The notes below the pieces were generated by a model. That model had not been told where the DNA came from. It saw only the letters and a list, made by a program, of their open reading frames with translations, and did no database searches. From the NCBI GenBank assembly GCA_934590505.1, contig CAKTPC010000123.1:1-6051 (forward strand): a stretch of 6,051 nt of DNA, read 5' to 3'. The DNA comes from an uncultured Oscillospiraceae bacterium. GTDB lineage: Bacteria > Bacillota > Clostridia > Oscillospirales > Oscillospiraceae. Shown in pieces: positions 1 through 5,238 of the stretch; the first letter of the stretch is position 1; the number at the start of each line of letters is the position of its first letter. The translations under genes were made by a program, and so were the position numbers.

Positions 1-168
1 GTGCTGGAGCTGCGCTTCGGCATCGTCGACGGGCGCACCCGCACGCTTGAGGAGGTCGGCAAGGAGTTCAACGTCACGCGTGAGCGTATCCGCCAGATTG
101 AGGCGAAGGCGCTGCGCAAGCTGCGCCACCCCAGCCGCTCCAAGAAGCTCAGGGATTTCCTTAACTGA
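1..168 (+). CDS. rpoD: RNA polymerase primary sigma factor RpoD/SigA, C-terminal end (partial)
   Basis: The reading frame is open from the first base of the window and ends at TGA 166-168, giving the last 55 residues; the start lies outside the window and the GTG at base 1 is an internal Val codon. The fragment is sigma region 4.2. It has the helix-turn-helix that reads the -35 element (TLEEVGKEFNVTRERIRQIE, about residues 14-33), followed by the conserved tail KALRKLRHPSRSKKLRDFLN. The HPSRSKKL ending is typical of the housekeeping sigma factor of Firmicutes rather than of sporulation or other alternative sigmas, which usually diverge here. The protein binds core RNA polymerase and directs it to most growth-phase promoters. 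A GC-rich hairpin begins six bases after the stop, so rpoD is the last gene of its transcript. Confidence 0.95.
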   Translation: MLELRFGIVDGRTRTLEEVGKEFNVTRERIRQIEAKALRKLRHPSRSKKLRDFLN

Positions 169-210
169 AAAAGACACCGCCCCGCTGCCGTATAGTGCAG
201 CGGGGCGGTG
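168..210. terminator. GC-rich hairpin between rpoD and the PEPCK-like gene, possibly bidirectional
   Basis: A perfect 14-bp stem (CACCGCCCCGCTGC at 175-188, complementary to 197-210) encloses an 8-base loop. On the minus strand the stem is followed by TCTTTTTC (bases 174-167), a reasonable U-tract, so it would stop transcription arriving from the PEPCK-like gene. On the plus strand the stem comes six bases after the rpoD stop but is followed by ATATAAAT, which is poor in U. It is probably the end of the rpoD transcript anyway, because no other candidate lies closer. Confidence 0.8.
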
Positions 211-222
211 ATATAAATACCG

Positions 223-268
223 AAAAAAGTACTCCCGCACCCATCGTGCTTAGCACGGTGGGTGCGGG
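223..268 (-). terminator. Rho-independent terminator of the PEPCK-like gene
   Basis: A 16-bp stem with one G-T wobble (234-249 with 253-268) and a three-base TTA loop lies 31 bases past the stop of the minus-strand gene. Read on the minus strand it is followed by AGTAC and then six T (228-223). The five-base gap before the T run is longer than ideal. With the hairpin at 175-210 it forms a tandem pair of minus-strand terminators. Confidence 0.75.
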
Positions 269-299
269 GACGTTTATGCGCCGCAGGTGCGGCGGGCGC

Positions 300-2201
300 T
301 TATTTCATATTGGTGAGCGGGGTCAGAGCGAGGTAGTCCTCCAGAGGAGCGTCGTTCATCACAAGCTCAATGATCTGACGGCCGAGCGGATCAAGCTCGT
401 CGGTCATGAACTGCTTGAGCTGCTCCTTGAAGAAGTCGGTCAGGATCTTCGCGCCGGCGTCGTAGCCTTCGAAGCCAAGCTTCGACTGGAGCTCAGGGCG
501 CAGGAAGGTCTGACGGACATACTGGCCGTCGATCTTCATCTCATCGAGCGAGTAACCGAATATCGGGCAGCGTGCCGGGACAAGGTGCTTCATCTTAATG
601 TGGCCGCCGTGGCGCGCAAGGTACTCACGGGTGATCCACTCGCCCATGAAGCCGACCTGATATGCGCCGATGTGTTGGTTCGGGATGAGGATGTTCAGCG
701 TGTTCGGGCAGGCGAGCATCTGGTGGAGCAGCATGTTGGCCTGAGTGACCTTCTTGCCGGTGGAGAACGGCCAGTAGGAGCCGACGCCCTCAGCCTTCAG
801 GCCGCTGCCGGCATTGGTATCGGCGATGGAGGGGTTCTTGAAGCCGCGCGGCGCGATGAGACGCCAGACCCACGCGATGGAGATCGGGACTATCTGGATC
901 ATGCCCATGACGCCGTAGTTCGGAGCCATGACCGTGGACGGCGGCATACGCACGCCGAAGGAACGGACATTGACCTCCTGCGGATCATTGCCGGGGACGA
1001 TGTTATCGATCATATTGCGCGGGATAATGACGCGGGGGTTGGTGCAGGGCTTGCCGTCAGACTCGGGGACATGCTCCCAGATAAGGCAGGTCGCGCCGGG
1101 GACAGCGTCCATATTGAAGAACTCGAGCGGCTCGGACGGATGGATGCTTATGCGCTCATACTCCGGGCTGTTGCCGTAGTAGTTATCGCCGTCCATGCGC
1201 AGGAACCAGCCGTCCTCCGCGTCGGCAATGACGAGGTGGCCGGAGCCGTTCTGCATATCCTTGTGGGCAAGGATCATATCGTCGGCGATCGGATGGATCT
1301 TACAGGTCTCGCCGAGGGACAGGTAATACTTTTCACCGCTGACAGTGTGGATACCCATGAGCAGACGGTTATCCTCCTCGCGGTGGACTTCCTCAAGCAT
1401 CTCGCTCTTGCCGCCGCCGGAAGCACCCTCATGCATGAATACGGTCTCCATCTCATACGGGGACTCGAGCCTTGCGGCGGAGGCATGGTTGGTTATCCAG
1501 CCTTCGTTCTCGCCGATATCGAGAAGCATGGAGAACACGCCCTTCTTAGCGGAGGGGCCGGGATAGAGGTTATAAGCAAAGACCTCGTGCAGCTTCTCAC
1601 TGCGCTGGTGGACAACGACCTGCTTGCCGTTAAAGTGAGTGTGGCGGAAGGGCGGGGCGACATAGATGATGGCGCGGGGAGTAAAGCCGTCCTCGACCTC
1701 GTTGATGCTGACAAAGCCCTGCATGTTCGCAAGCGACAGCGCGAAGAACGCGGCGTTCATCGGGCAGATCATAAGGCTGTCATAGCCGTAATATCTGCCG
1801 CCGGCGTGGAAGGGCAGGATTATAAGGCGCTGGGAGCCGAGCCAATCCATGGTATCCTTGCGGAGCTTAGAGAACTCATAGCCGTAGACATCGGAAAAGC
1901 GCGGCTTATCGGTTGGCAGATCGTCGCCTATGCGCATGCAGTCAGGGTCGCGGCGGCGCATATAGTCCTCCATGAAGTTGACAGCGGTGCCGTTCTTGCA
2001 GCGGACGACCTCGGCCTCCTTGACAAGACCCTTGCCGTCGATACTGTAGCACACGTCAAACTTGGAGCTGTGCGTGGGGCCGTAGCACATCTCGATGAGC
2101 TGCTCCTTGGTTTCGGGATAGCAGAGGCAGTTGGAATTTTTCAGCGTCTGCATAAGGTCCTCGGGCAGAACGAACTTTGCCAAATAAGCGTCTGTATACA
2201 T
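300..2201 (-). CDS. PEPCK-like P-loop protein of unknown function (probably DUF4914 family)
   Basis: The product has 633 residues and no signal peptide or membrane segment, so it is likely cytosolic. From memory it fits Pfam DUF4914, a family without known function; this was not checked. Motifs occur in ATP-PEPCK order: SAKKGVF 217-223 (compare the MKKxxFS metal-Lys motif), NHASAA 238-243 (compare MHCSAN, metal His239), P-loop GASGGGKS 259-266 (compare GLSGTGKT), IADAEDGW 325-332 (compare IGDDEHGW), NPRVIIPRNMIDNIV 388-402 (compare NTRVSYPIYHIDNIV, Arg390 kept), SFGVRMPPS 414-422 (compare AFGVLPPVS). The metal-binding second Asp of the kinase-2 motif is Ala328. About 48 extra residues separate P-loop and kinase-2, and the protein is longer than the usual 540. 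Carboxykinase activity is thus doubtful; nucleotide binding is likely. The ATG has AGAGG seven bases upstream (2209-2213). It is monocistronic, divergent from truA. Confidence 0.8.
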   Translation of the reverse strand: MYTDAYLAKFVLPEDLMQTLKNSNCLCYPETKEQLIEMCYGPTHSSKFDVCYSIDGKGLVKEAEVVRCKNGTAVNFMEDYMRRRDPDCMRIGDDLPTDKPRFSDVYGYEFSKLRKDTMDWLGSQRLIILPFHAGGRYYGYDSLMICPMNAAFFALSLANMQGFVSINEVEDGFTPRAIIYVAPPFRHTHFNGKQVVVHQRSEKLHEVFAYNLYPGPSAKKGVFSMLLDIGENEGWITNHASAARLESPYEMETVFMHEGASGGGKSEMLEEVHREEDNRLLMGIHTVSGEKYYLSLGETCKIHPIADDMILAHKDMQNGSGHLVIADAEDGWFLRMDGDNYYGNSPEYERISIHPSEPLEFFNMDAVPGATCLIWEHVPESDGKPCTNPRVIIPRNMIDNIVPGNDPQEVNVRSFGVRMPPSTVMAPNYGVMGMIQIVPISIAWVWRLIAPRGFKNPSIADTNAGSGLKAEGVGSYWPFSTGKKVTQANMLLHQMLACPNTLNILIPNQHIGAYQVGFMGEWITREYLARHGGHIKMKHLVPARCPIFGYSLDEMKIDGQYVRQTFLRPELQSKLGFEGYDAGAKILTDFFKEQLKQFMTDELDPLGRQIIELVMNDAPLEDYLALTPLTNMK

Positions 2202-2239
2202 GTTAGAACCTCTTTTCTGATTTATAGCTCAATGAGCCT

Positions 2240-2260
2240 GGTCTATAAAAAACATAGACC
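2240..2260 (-). promoter_or_regulatory. Inverted repeat in the 5' leader of the PEPCK-like gene
   Basis: GGTCTAT and ATAGACC form a perfect 7-bp inverted repeat separated by seven bases. It lies between the proposed transcription start (about 2269) and the ribosome binding site. In minus-strand RNA it would be a short hairpin with a U-rich loop (GUUUUUU); in DNA it could be an operator. It is too weak to act as a terminator. Role unknown. Confidence 0.45.
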
Positions 2261-2267
2261 CACTTTA

Positions 2268-2285
2268 TTGTTAATATATTACCAC
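2268..2285. promoter_or_regulatory. Rex-like operator (candidate)
   Basis: TTGTTAATATATTACCAC matches the clostridial Rex consensus TTGTTAANNNNTTAACAA at 12 of 14 defined positions: the left half-site is perfect, the right has 5 of 7, and the spacer is exactly four bases. Rex represses fermentation and redox genes when NAD+ is high and lets go when NADH accumulates. The box covers the proposed -10 of the minus-strand promoter, the usual place for a repressor site. The region is AT-rich, so a chance match cannot be excluded. Confidence 0.4.
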
Positions 2286-2304
2286 TCTTTGCAGGATTCT
2301 TCAA
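2276..2304 (-). promoter_or_regulatory. Candidate sigma-A promoter of the PEPCK-like gene
   Basis: On the minus strand, TTGAAG (2304-2299) and TAATAT (2281-2276) are separated by 17 bases, each matching the consensus hexamers at 4 of 6 positions. Transcription would begin near 2269, leaving a leader of about 68 bases. An alternative, TTTATA-17-TATAAA nearer the gene (about 2221-2249), would start just in front of the ribosome binding site. Confidence 0.4.
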
Positions 2305-2367
2305 TTCTTAAATGTAATGAATTTGGCATTTTCACCGTTAAGAAAACGCGGTGCAATATGTGTATTT

Positions 2368-2412
2368 TTAACAATTGTGCATTTATGAACAAGCAAATCG
2401 TTAACAAATGTG
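2368..2412 (+). repeat. Pair of near-identical 12-base direct repeats
   Basis: TTAACAATTGTG (2368-2379) and TTAACAAATGTG (2401-2412) differ at one base and start 33 bases apart, about three helical turns. They lie directly upstream of the proposed truA promoter. Each contains TTAACAA, the same as a Rex half-site, but neither has a partner half-site at the right distance. They may be binding sites for an activator or simply AT-rich coincidence. Confidence 0.35.
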
Positions 2413-2414
2413 TC

Positions 2415-2443
2415 TTGCATGATACGCACCGATAGTGTAAACT
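2415..2443 (+). promoter_or_regulatory. Candidate sigma-A promoter of truA
   Basis: TTGCAT (2415-2420) and TAAACT (2438-2443) are separated by exactly 17 bases. The -35 matches consensus at 3 of 6 positions and the -10 at 4 of 6. Transcription would start near 2450, right at the ribosome binding site, so the truA leader would be very short. That would also rule out translation from the upstream in-frame ATG codons at 2410 and 2419. Confidence 0.4.
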
Positions 2444-2450
2444 GTGGCAC

Positions 2451-2457
2451 GGAGGGG
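2451..2457 (+). promoter_or_regulatory. Ribosome binding site that sets the truA start
   Basis: GGAGGGG lies six bases before the GTG at 2464. The two upstream in-frame ATG codons (2410 and 2419) have no comparable purine-rich site and would add 15-18 residues not found at the N-terminus of TruA proteins. Confidence 0.75.
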
Positions 2458-2463
2458 ACGGCA

Positions 2464-3201
2464 GTGAAGAATTACAGGCTCACGCTCTGCTATGACGGCA
2501 GCCGGTACAGCGGCTGGCAGAAACAGGGCAACACAGGAAACACTATACAGGAAAAGTTGGAAGCCCTGCTGACACGACTGCTCGAGCAGCCGGTGGAGAT
2601 CGCCGGCTGCGGCAGGACAGACGCCGGGGTCCACGCAAAATGTCAGGTCTGCTCCTTCCGGGCGGATACAGAGCTGGACTGCGCCCAGCTGCTTGCGCGG
2701 CTGCGGCAGTATCTGCCGGAGGATATCGGGGCGCTGTCGCTCGAGGAGGCGCCGCCGCGGTTCCACGCGCGGCTTTCCTGCACGGAGAAGAGCTACCTCT
2801 ACCGCATATGGAACAGCGACGCGCCGAACGTGTTTGAGCGGAAATACGTCTACCGCTACCCCGGCGCGCTCGATACGGACGCGATGCGCCGTGCCGCGCA
2901 AAAGCTTATCGGGGAGCACGATTTCACGGCCTTCTGCTCGAACCGGCACATGAAAAAATCCGCAGTGAGGACGCTCAAAAGCATTAAGATAGACCGGCAG
3001 GGCGATGAGCTGCGCATCCTGCTGACTGGAAACGGCTTTCTATATAATATGGTGCGCATTATCGTCGGGACACTTATCGAAGCTGGGCGCGGCGAGCGCG
3101 ATGCGGATAGCATCGTTGCGGCGCTGCAGAGCCGCGACAGAAAAAACGCGGGCTTCACCGCCCCGGCGCAGGGGCTGTGCCTGTGGGAAGTGCAGTACTG
3201 A
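2464..3201 (+). CDS. truA: tRNA pseudouridine(38-40) synthase TruA
   Basis: The 245-residue product has the usual length for TruA, which converts uridines 38, 39 and 40 in the anticodon stem-loop of many tRNAs to pseudouridine, without cofactor and as a homodimer. Visible hallmarks are the N-terminal LTLCYDGSRYSGWQKQ (residues 6-21), the catalytic loop GCGRTDAGVHA (48-58) with nucleophile Asp53, the FHAR motif (100-103) followed by KSYLYRI, and the C-terminal GFLYNMVRIIVGTLIEAG (191-208), ending with APAQGLCLWEV. I chose GTG at 2464 because of the GGAGGGG site before it and because family members start at about this point. The gene stands alone, divergent from the PEPCK-like gene and convergent with the plsY operon. 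No key residue is missing. Confidence 0.95.
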   Translation: MKNYRLTLCYDGSRYSGWQKQGNTGNTIQEKLEALLTRLLEQPVEIAGCGRTDAGVHAKCQVCSFRADTELDCAQLLARLRQYLPEDIGALSLEEAPPRFHARLSCTEKSYLYRIWNSDAPNVFERKYVYRYPGALDTDAMRRAAQKLIGEHDFTAFCSNRHMKKSAVRTLKSIKIDRQGDELRILLTGNGFLYNMVRIIVGTLIEAGRGERDADSIVAALQSRDRKNAGFTAPAQGLCLWEVQY

Positions 3202-3223
3202 ACAAGTCCGAACATAAGAAATC

Positions 3224-3255
3224 ATCGCCGTCTGCATGGACGGCGATAATTTTTT
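3224..3255. terminator. Rho-independent terminator after truA, shared with the convergent plsY operon
   Basis: A perfect 9-bp stem (ATCGCCGTC 3224-3232 with 3239-3247) and a six-base loop are followed on the plus strand by AA and six T (3250-3255), a classical terminator 22 bases after the truA stop. On the minus strand the stem is followed by GATTTCTTATG, so it probably also stops the plsY-like transcript; the plus-strand T run overlaps the plsY-like stop codon at 3254-3256. Confidence 0.88.
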
Positions 3256-3895
3256 ATTCGTCGAGCTTATAGGTAATGTCGTTGCTGAAGTCGAGCCTCG
3301 GCTCGGTGCGGTTCAGCACGCGGACGAGCGCCGGGAGGTGCTTGAAGATAACAAGAGCCGACGTGAAGATGCCGAGGCGCAGGATGAGTGAGTCATTGAC
3401 GATCAGGATGCCGAGGACGATATACGACAACGCCCCTATGACAGCGCCGAGTGAGAGATACTTCGTCGCGAGCGTCGCGATGGCGGTGACGACCAGCACG
3501 GCAATACCGAGAGACATATCCGCGGCAAAGGCCGAGACGATCAGGCATATACTCGCATGGCTGCCCTTGAAGTCATAATAGATCGGATAGAGCCTGCCGA
3601 GAGTCAGGCAGAAGCCCGCGAACGCACGCCCAGCCTCGGCGTGGCCCTTGATGCCGAGAAGGATACCGCCGATGAAAATGGGGATCAGGTCCTTCACGAG
3701 CTCAACAAGCAGGAGCTTCACGAAGCCGCCTGTGCCGTAAATACGGCGGAAGTTTGAAAGCCACACATTGCCGCGGCCAAGCTTCCACAGGCCGCGCCGG
3801 AACACGAAATTCGAGGCGAGCACCATCGTATCGAGCCCGCCGAACATGTAGGCGAAGAACGCCGTCGGGATCAGCAGGAGCAAATATACCGTCAT
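3254..3895 (-). CDS. plsY: Divergent PlsY-like glycerol-3-phosphate acyltransferase family membrane protein
   Basis: The 213-residue, very hydrophobic product has roughly five to six membrane segments (about 2-20, 59-81, 90-106, 114-142, 147-166, 172-188), as in PlsY. PlsY moves the acyl group of acyl-phosphate to glycerol-3-phosphate, the first step of phospholipid synthesis. Family traces are GRGNVWLSN (40-48, versus GSGNxGATN), VKDLIPI after the second segment, GRLYPIYYDFKGSHAS (100-115, versus GHxFPVFxxFKGGKGVA) and LATKYLSL (142-149). The N-terminal GSxPxG motif is replaced by GGLDTM (19-24), the Ser of GSGN is Arg41 and GGKG is GSHA. These sites are normally near-invariant, so activity is uncertain. 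The start overlaps the der stop as ATGA, indicating translational coupling, with AGGGGG about eight bases upstream. It is the last gene of the operon; gpsA, often next in Clostridia, is absent. Confidence 0.78.
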   Translation of the reverse strand: MTVYLLLLIPTAFFAYMFGGLDTMVLASNFVFRRGLWKLGRGNVWLSNFRRIYGTGGFVKLLLVELVKDLIPIFIGGILLGIKGHAEAGRAFAGFCLTLGRLYPIYYDFKGSHASICLIVSAFAADMSLGIAVLVVTAIATLATKYLSLGAVIGALSYIVLGILIVNDSLILRLGIFTSALVIFKHLPALVRVLNRTEPRLDFSNDITYKLDE

Positions 3896-5217
3896 TCCTT
3901 ATCCCCCTTCTGGCGGATAACGATGCGGATGGGCGTGCCCTCAAGTCCGAAAACCGTCCTGAGCTGGTTTTCGATATAGCGCTGGTAGGAGAAATGGAAC
4001 AGTTCGCGGCTGTTGCAGAAGATGACGAAATTGGGCGGCTTGATGCCGGTCTGGGTCATGTAGTATATCTTCAGGCGGCGGCCCTTGTCCGTGGGCGGCT
4101 GTACACGCGCCTGTGCATCGGCAAGGACATTATTGAGCATGCCGGTGGAGATGCGCATATTGCTCTGGTCATTGACGAAGTTGATGAGCTCAAAGAGCTT
4201 TTCGGTGCGCTGGCCGGTGGCGGCGGAGATAAAGATAATGGGCGCATAGCTCATGAAGCTCAGATCGCGCATGATGTCCTTGCGCATTTTCTCCATAGTG
4301 CCGGTCTCCTTATCGACGAGGTCCCACTTGTTGACCGCGACGATGCAGGCCTTGCCGGATTCGTGCGCGAGCCCTGCGATCTTGGTGTCCTGCTCGGTAA
4401 CTCCGTCGCGCGCGTCGATCATGATGATGCACACGTCCGCCCGCTCGACAGCAAGCTGGGAGCGCATGACGGAGAACTTCTCGATCTTTTCATCGACCTT
4501 CGACTTGCGGCGGATGCCGGCGGTGTCGATGAACATATATCTCCCCTGCTCGTTTTCAAACATGGTATCGACCGCGTCACGCGTAGTACCGGCAATGTCG
4601 CTTACGATCAGGCGCTTTTCGCCGAGGATGCGGTTGATGAGCGAGGACTTGCCGACATTCGGCTTGCCGATGACGGCGACCTTGATGCAGTCGTCCTCCT
4701 CGTCCTCCTCTTCGGCAGGCGGAAAATACTTCAGACACTCGTCAAGCAGGTCACCCGTGCCGTGCCCGTGCACGGCGGAGACGGCGATAGGATCGCCGAG
4801 GCCGAGAGAATAGAACTCATATATGGCGGGGTCCTCCGCACCGGTGGAGTCGGCCTTGTTCACGGCGAGCACAACGGGCTTGCGGGAGCGCAGAAGCATA
4901 TTGGCAACGTCCTTATCCGCGGCGGTAACGCCGGTGCGGATATCGGTGACGAGGACGATAACGGTTGCGGAGTTTATGGCGATCTGGGCCTGCTCACGCA
5001 TATAGAGCAGGATCTCGCTGTCGGTGGTCGGCTCGATGCCGCCGGTATCGACCATGTCGAACTTGCGGCCGCACCACTCGCACTCGGCATAGAGCCTGTC
5101 GCGCGTGACGCCGGGGGTGTCCTCAACTATGCTGAGTCTGCGCCCGACAAGGCGGTTGAACAGCATCGACTTGCCGACGTTCGGCCGGCCTACTATTGCA
5201 ACAAGAGGTCTTGACAT
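3892..5217 (-). CDS. der: Ribosome biogenesis GTPase Der (EngA), double GTPase domain
   Basis: The 441-residue product is Der, an essential GTPase that works in assembly of the 50S ribosomal subunit; its length is normal. It has two tandem G domains and a C-terminal KH-like domain. Domain 1: GRPNVGKS (10-17), TPGVTRD (34-40), DTGG (57-60), NKAD (120-123), SAV (147-149). An acidic linker AEEEDEEDD (168-176) leads to domain 2: GKPNVGKS (184-191), IAGTTRD (208-214), DTAG (231-234), NKWD (296-299), SAA (331-333). The KH-like part is about 351-441, with the conserved PPNFVIFCN (394-402) and GTPIRIVIR (427-435). The ATG has AGGAGG seven bases upstream (5225-5230). It starts 21 bases after the DUF512 stop and overlaps the next gene by four bases, so all three minus-strand genes probably form one operon. 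Confidence 0.97.
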   Translation of the reverse strand: MSRPLVAIVGRPNVGKSMLFNRLVGRRLSIVEDTPGVTRDRLYAECEWCGRKFDMVDTGGIEPTTDSEILLYMREQAQIAINSATVIVLVTDIRTGVTAADKDVANMLLRSRKPVVLAVNKADSTGAEDPAIYEFYSLGLGDPIAVSAVHGHGTGDLLDECLKYFPPAEEEDEEDDCIKVAVIGKPNVGKSSLINRILGEKRLIVSDIAGTTRDAVDTMFENEQGRYMFIDTAGIRRKSKVDEKIEKFSVMRSQLAVERADVCIIMIDARDGVTEQDTKIAGLAHESGKACIVAVNKWDLVDKETGTMEKMRKDIMRDLSFMSYAPIIFISAATGQRTEKLFELINFVNDQSNMRISTGMLNNVLADAQARVQPPTDKGRRLKIYYMTQTGIKPPNFVIFCNSRELFHFSYQRYIENQLRTVFGLEGTPIRIVIRQKGDKE

Positions 5218-5238
5218 TCAGTTTCCTCCTACTAATTC

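Noticed and set aside
280..293. Small hairpin GCCGC-AGGT-GCGGC just downstream of the PEPCK-like stop codon
   Set aside because: Only 5 bp and no T run on either side; the tandem hairpins further on are far stronger terminators.
300..2201. Annotation as a canonical GTP- or ATP-dependent PEPCK (pckA)
   Set aside because: The P-loop is GASGGGKS instead of GLSGTGKT, the second kinase-2 Asp is Ala, there is an insertion of about 48 residues, and the substrate-binding RSPKDK motif is not kept. Only distant homology can be claimed.
2357..2418. Complete Rex boxes built on the TTAACAA half-sites at 2368 and 2401
   Set aside because: At the required four-base spacing the opposite half-sites match at only about 2 of 7 positions, so these are at best isolated half-sites.
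195..2435. A 746-residue open frame on the plus strand, opposite the PEPCK-like gene
   Set aside because: The minus strand carries a recognisable conserved protein with a good ribosome binding site. The plus-strand product matches no family I know, starts inside the terminator hairpin at 175-210 and runs on through the AT-rich intergenic region. It is a by-product of GC-rich codon use in the opposite strand.
2410..2463. Longer truA start at ATG 2410 or 2419
   Set aside because: No good ribosome binding site precedes either codon, the extra residues do not look like TruA, and the proposed promoter overlaps them. GTG 2464 with GGAGGGG fits better.
2202..2463. Riboswitch or small RNA in the AT-rich divergent region
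   Set aside because: Apart from the short inverted repeat and the direct repeats, I found no long stems, no T-box or other conserved riboswitch core, and no internal terminator.
2401..2949. A 182-residue minus-strand frame overlapping truA
   Set aside because: Antisense to the catalytic half of truA, Arg/Val/Ala-rich, with no domain I recognise.
3754..5214. A 486-residue open frame on the plus strand, opposite der
   Set aside because: It is the antisense shadow of the clearly identified der gene, with low-complexity Ala/Gly/Asp/Arg-rich composition and no recognisable domain.
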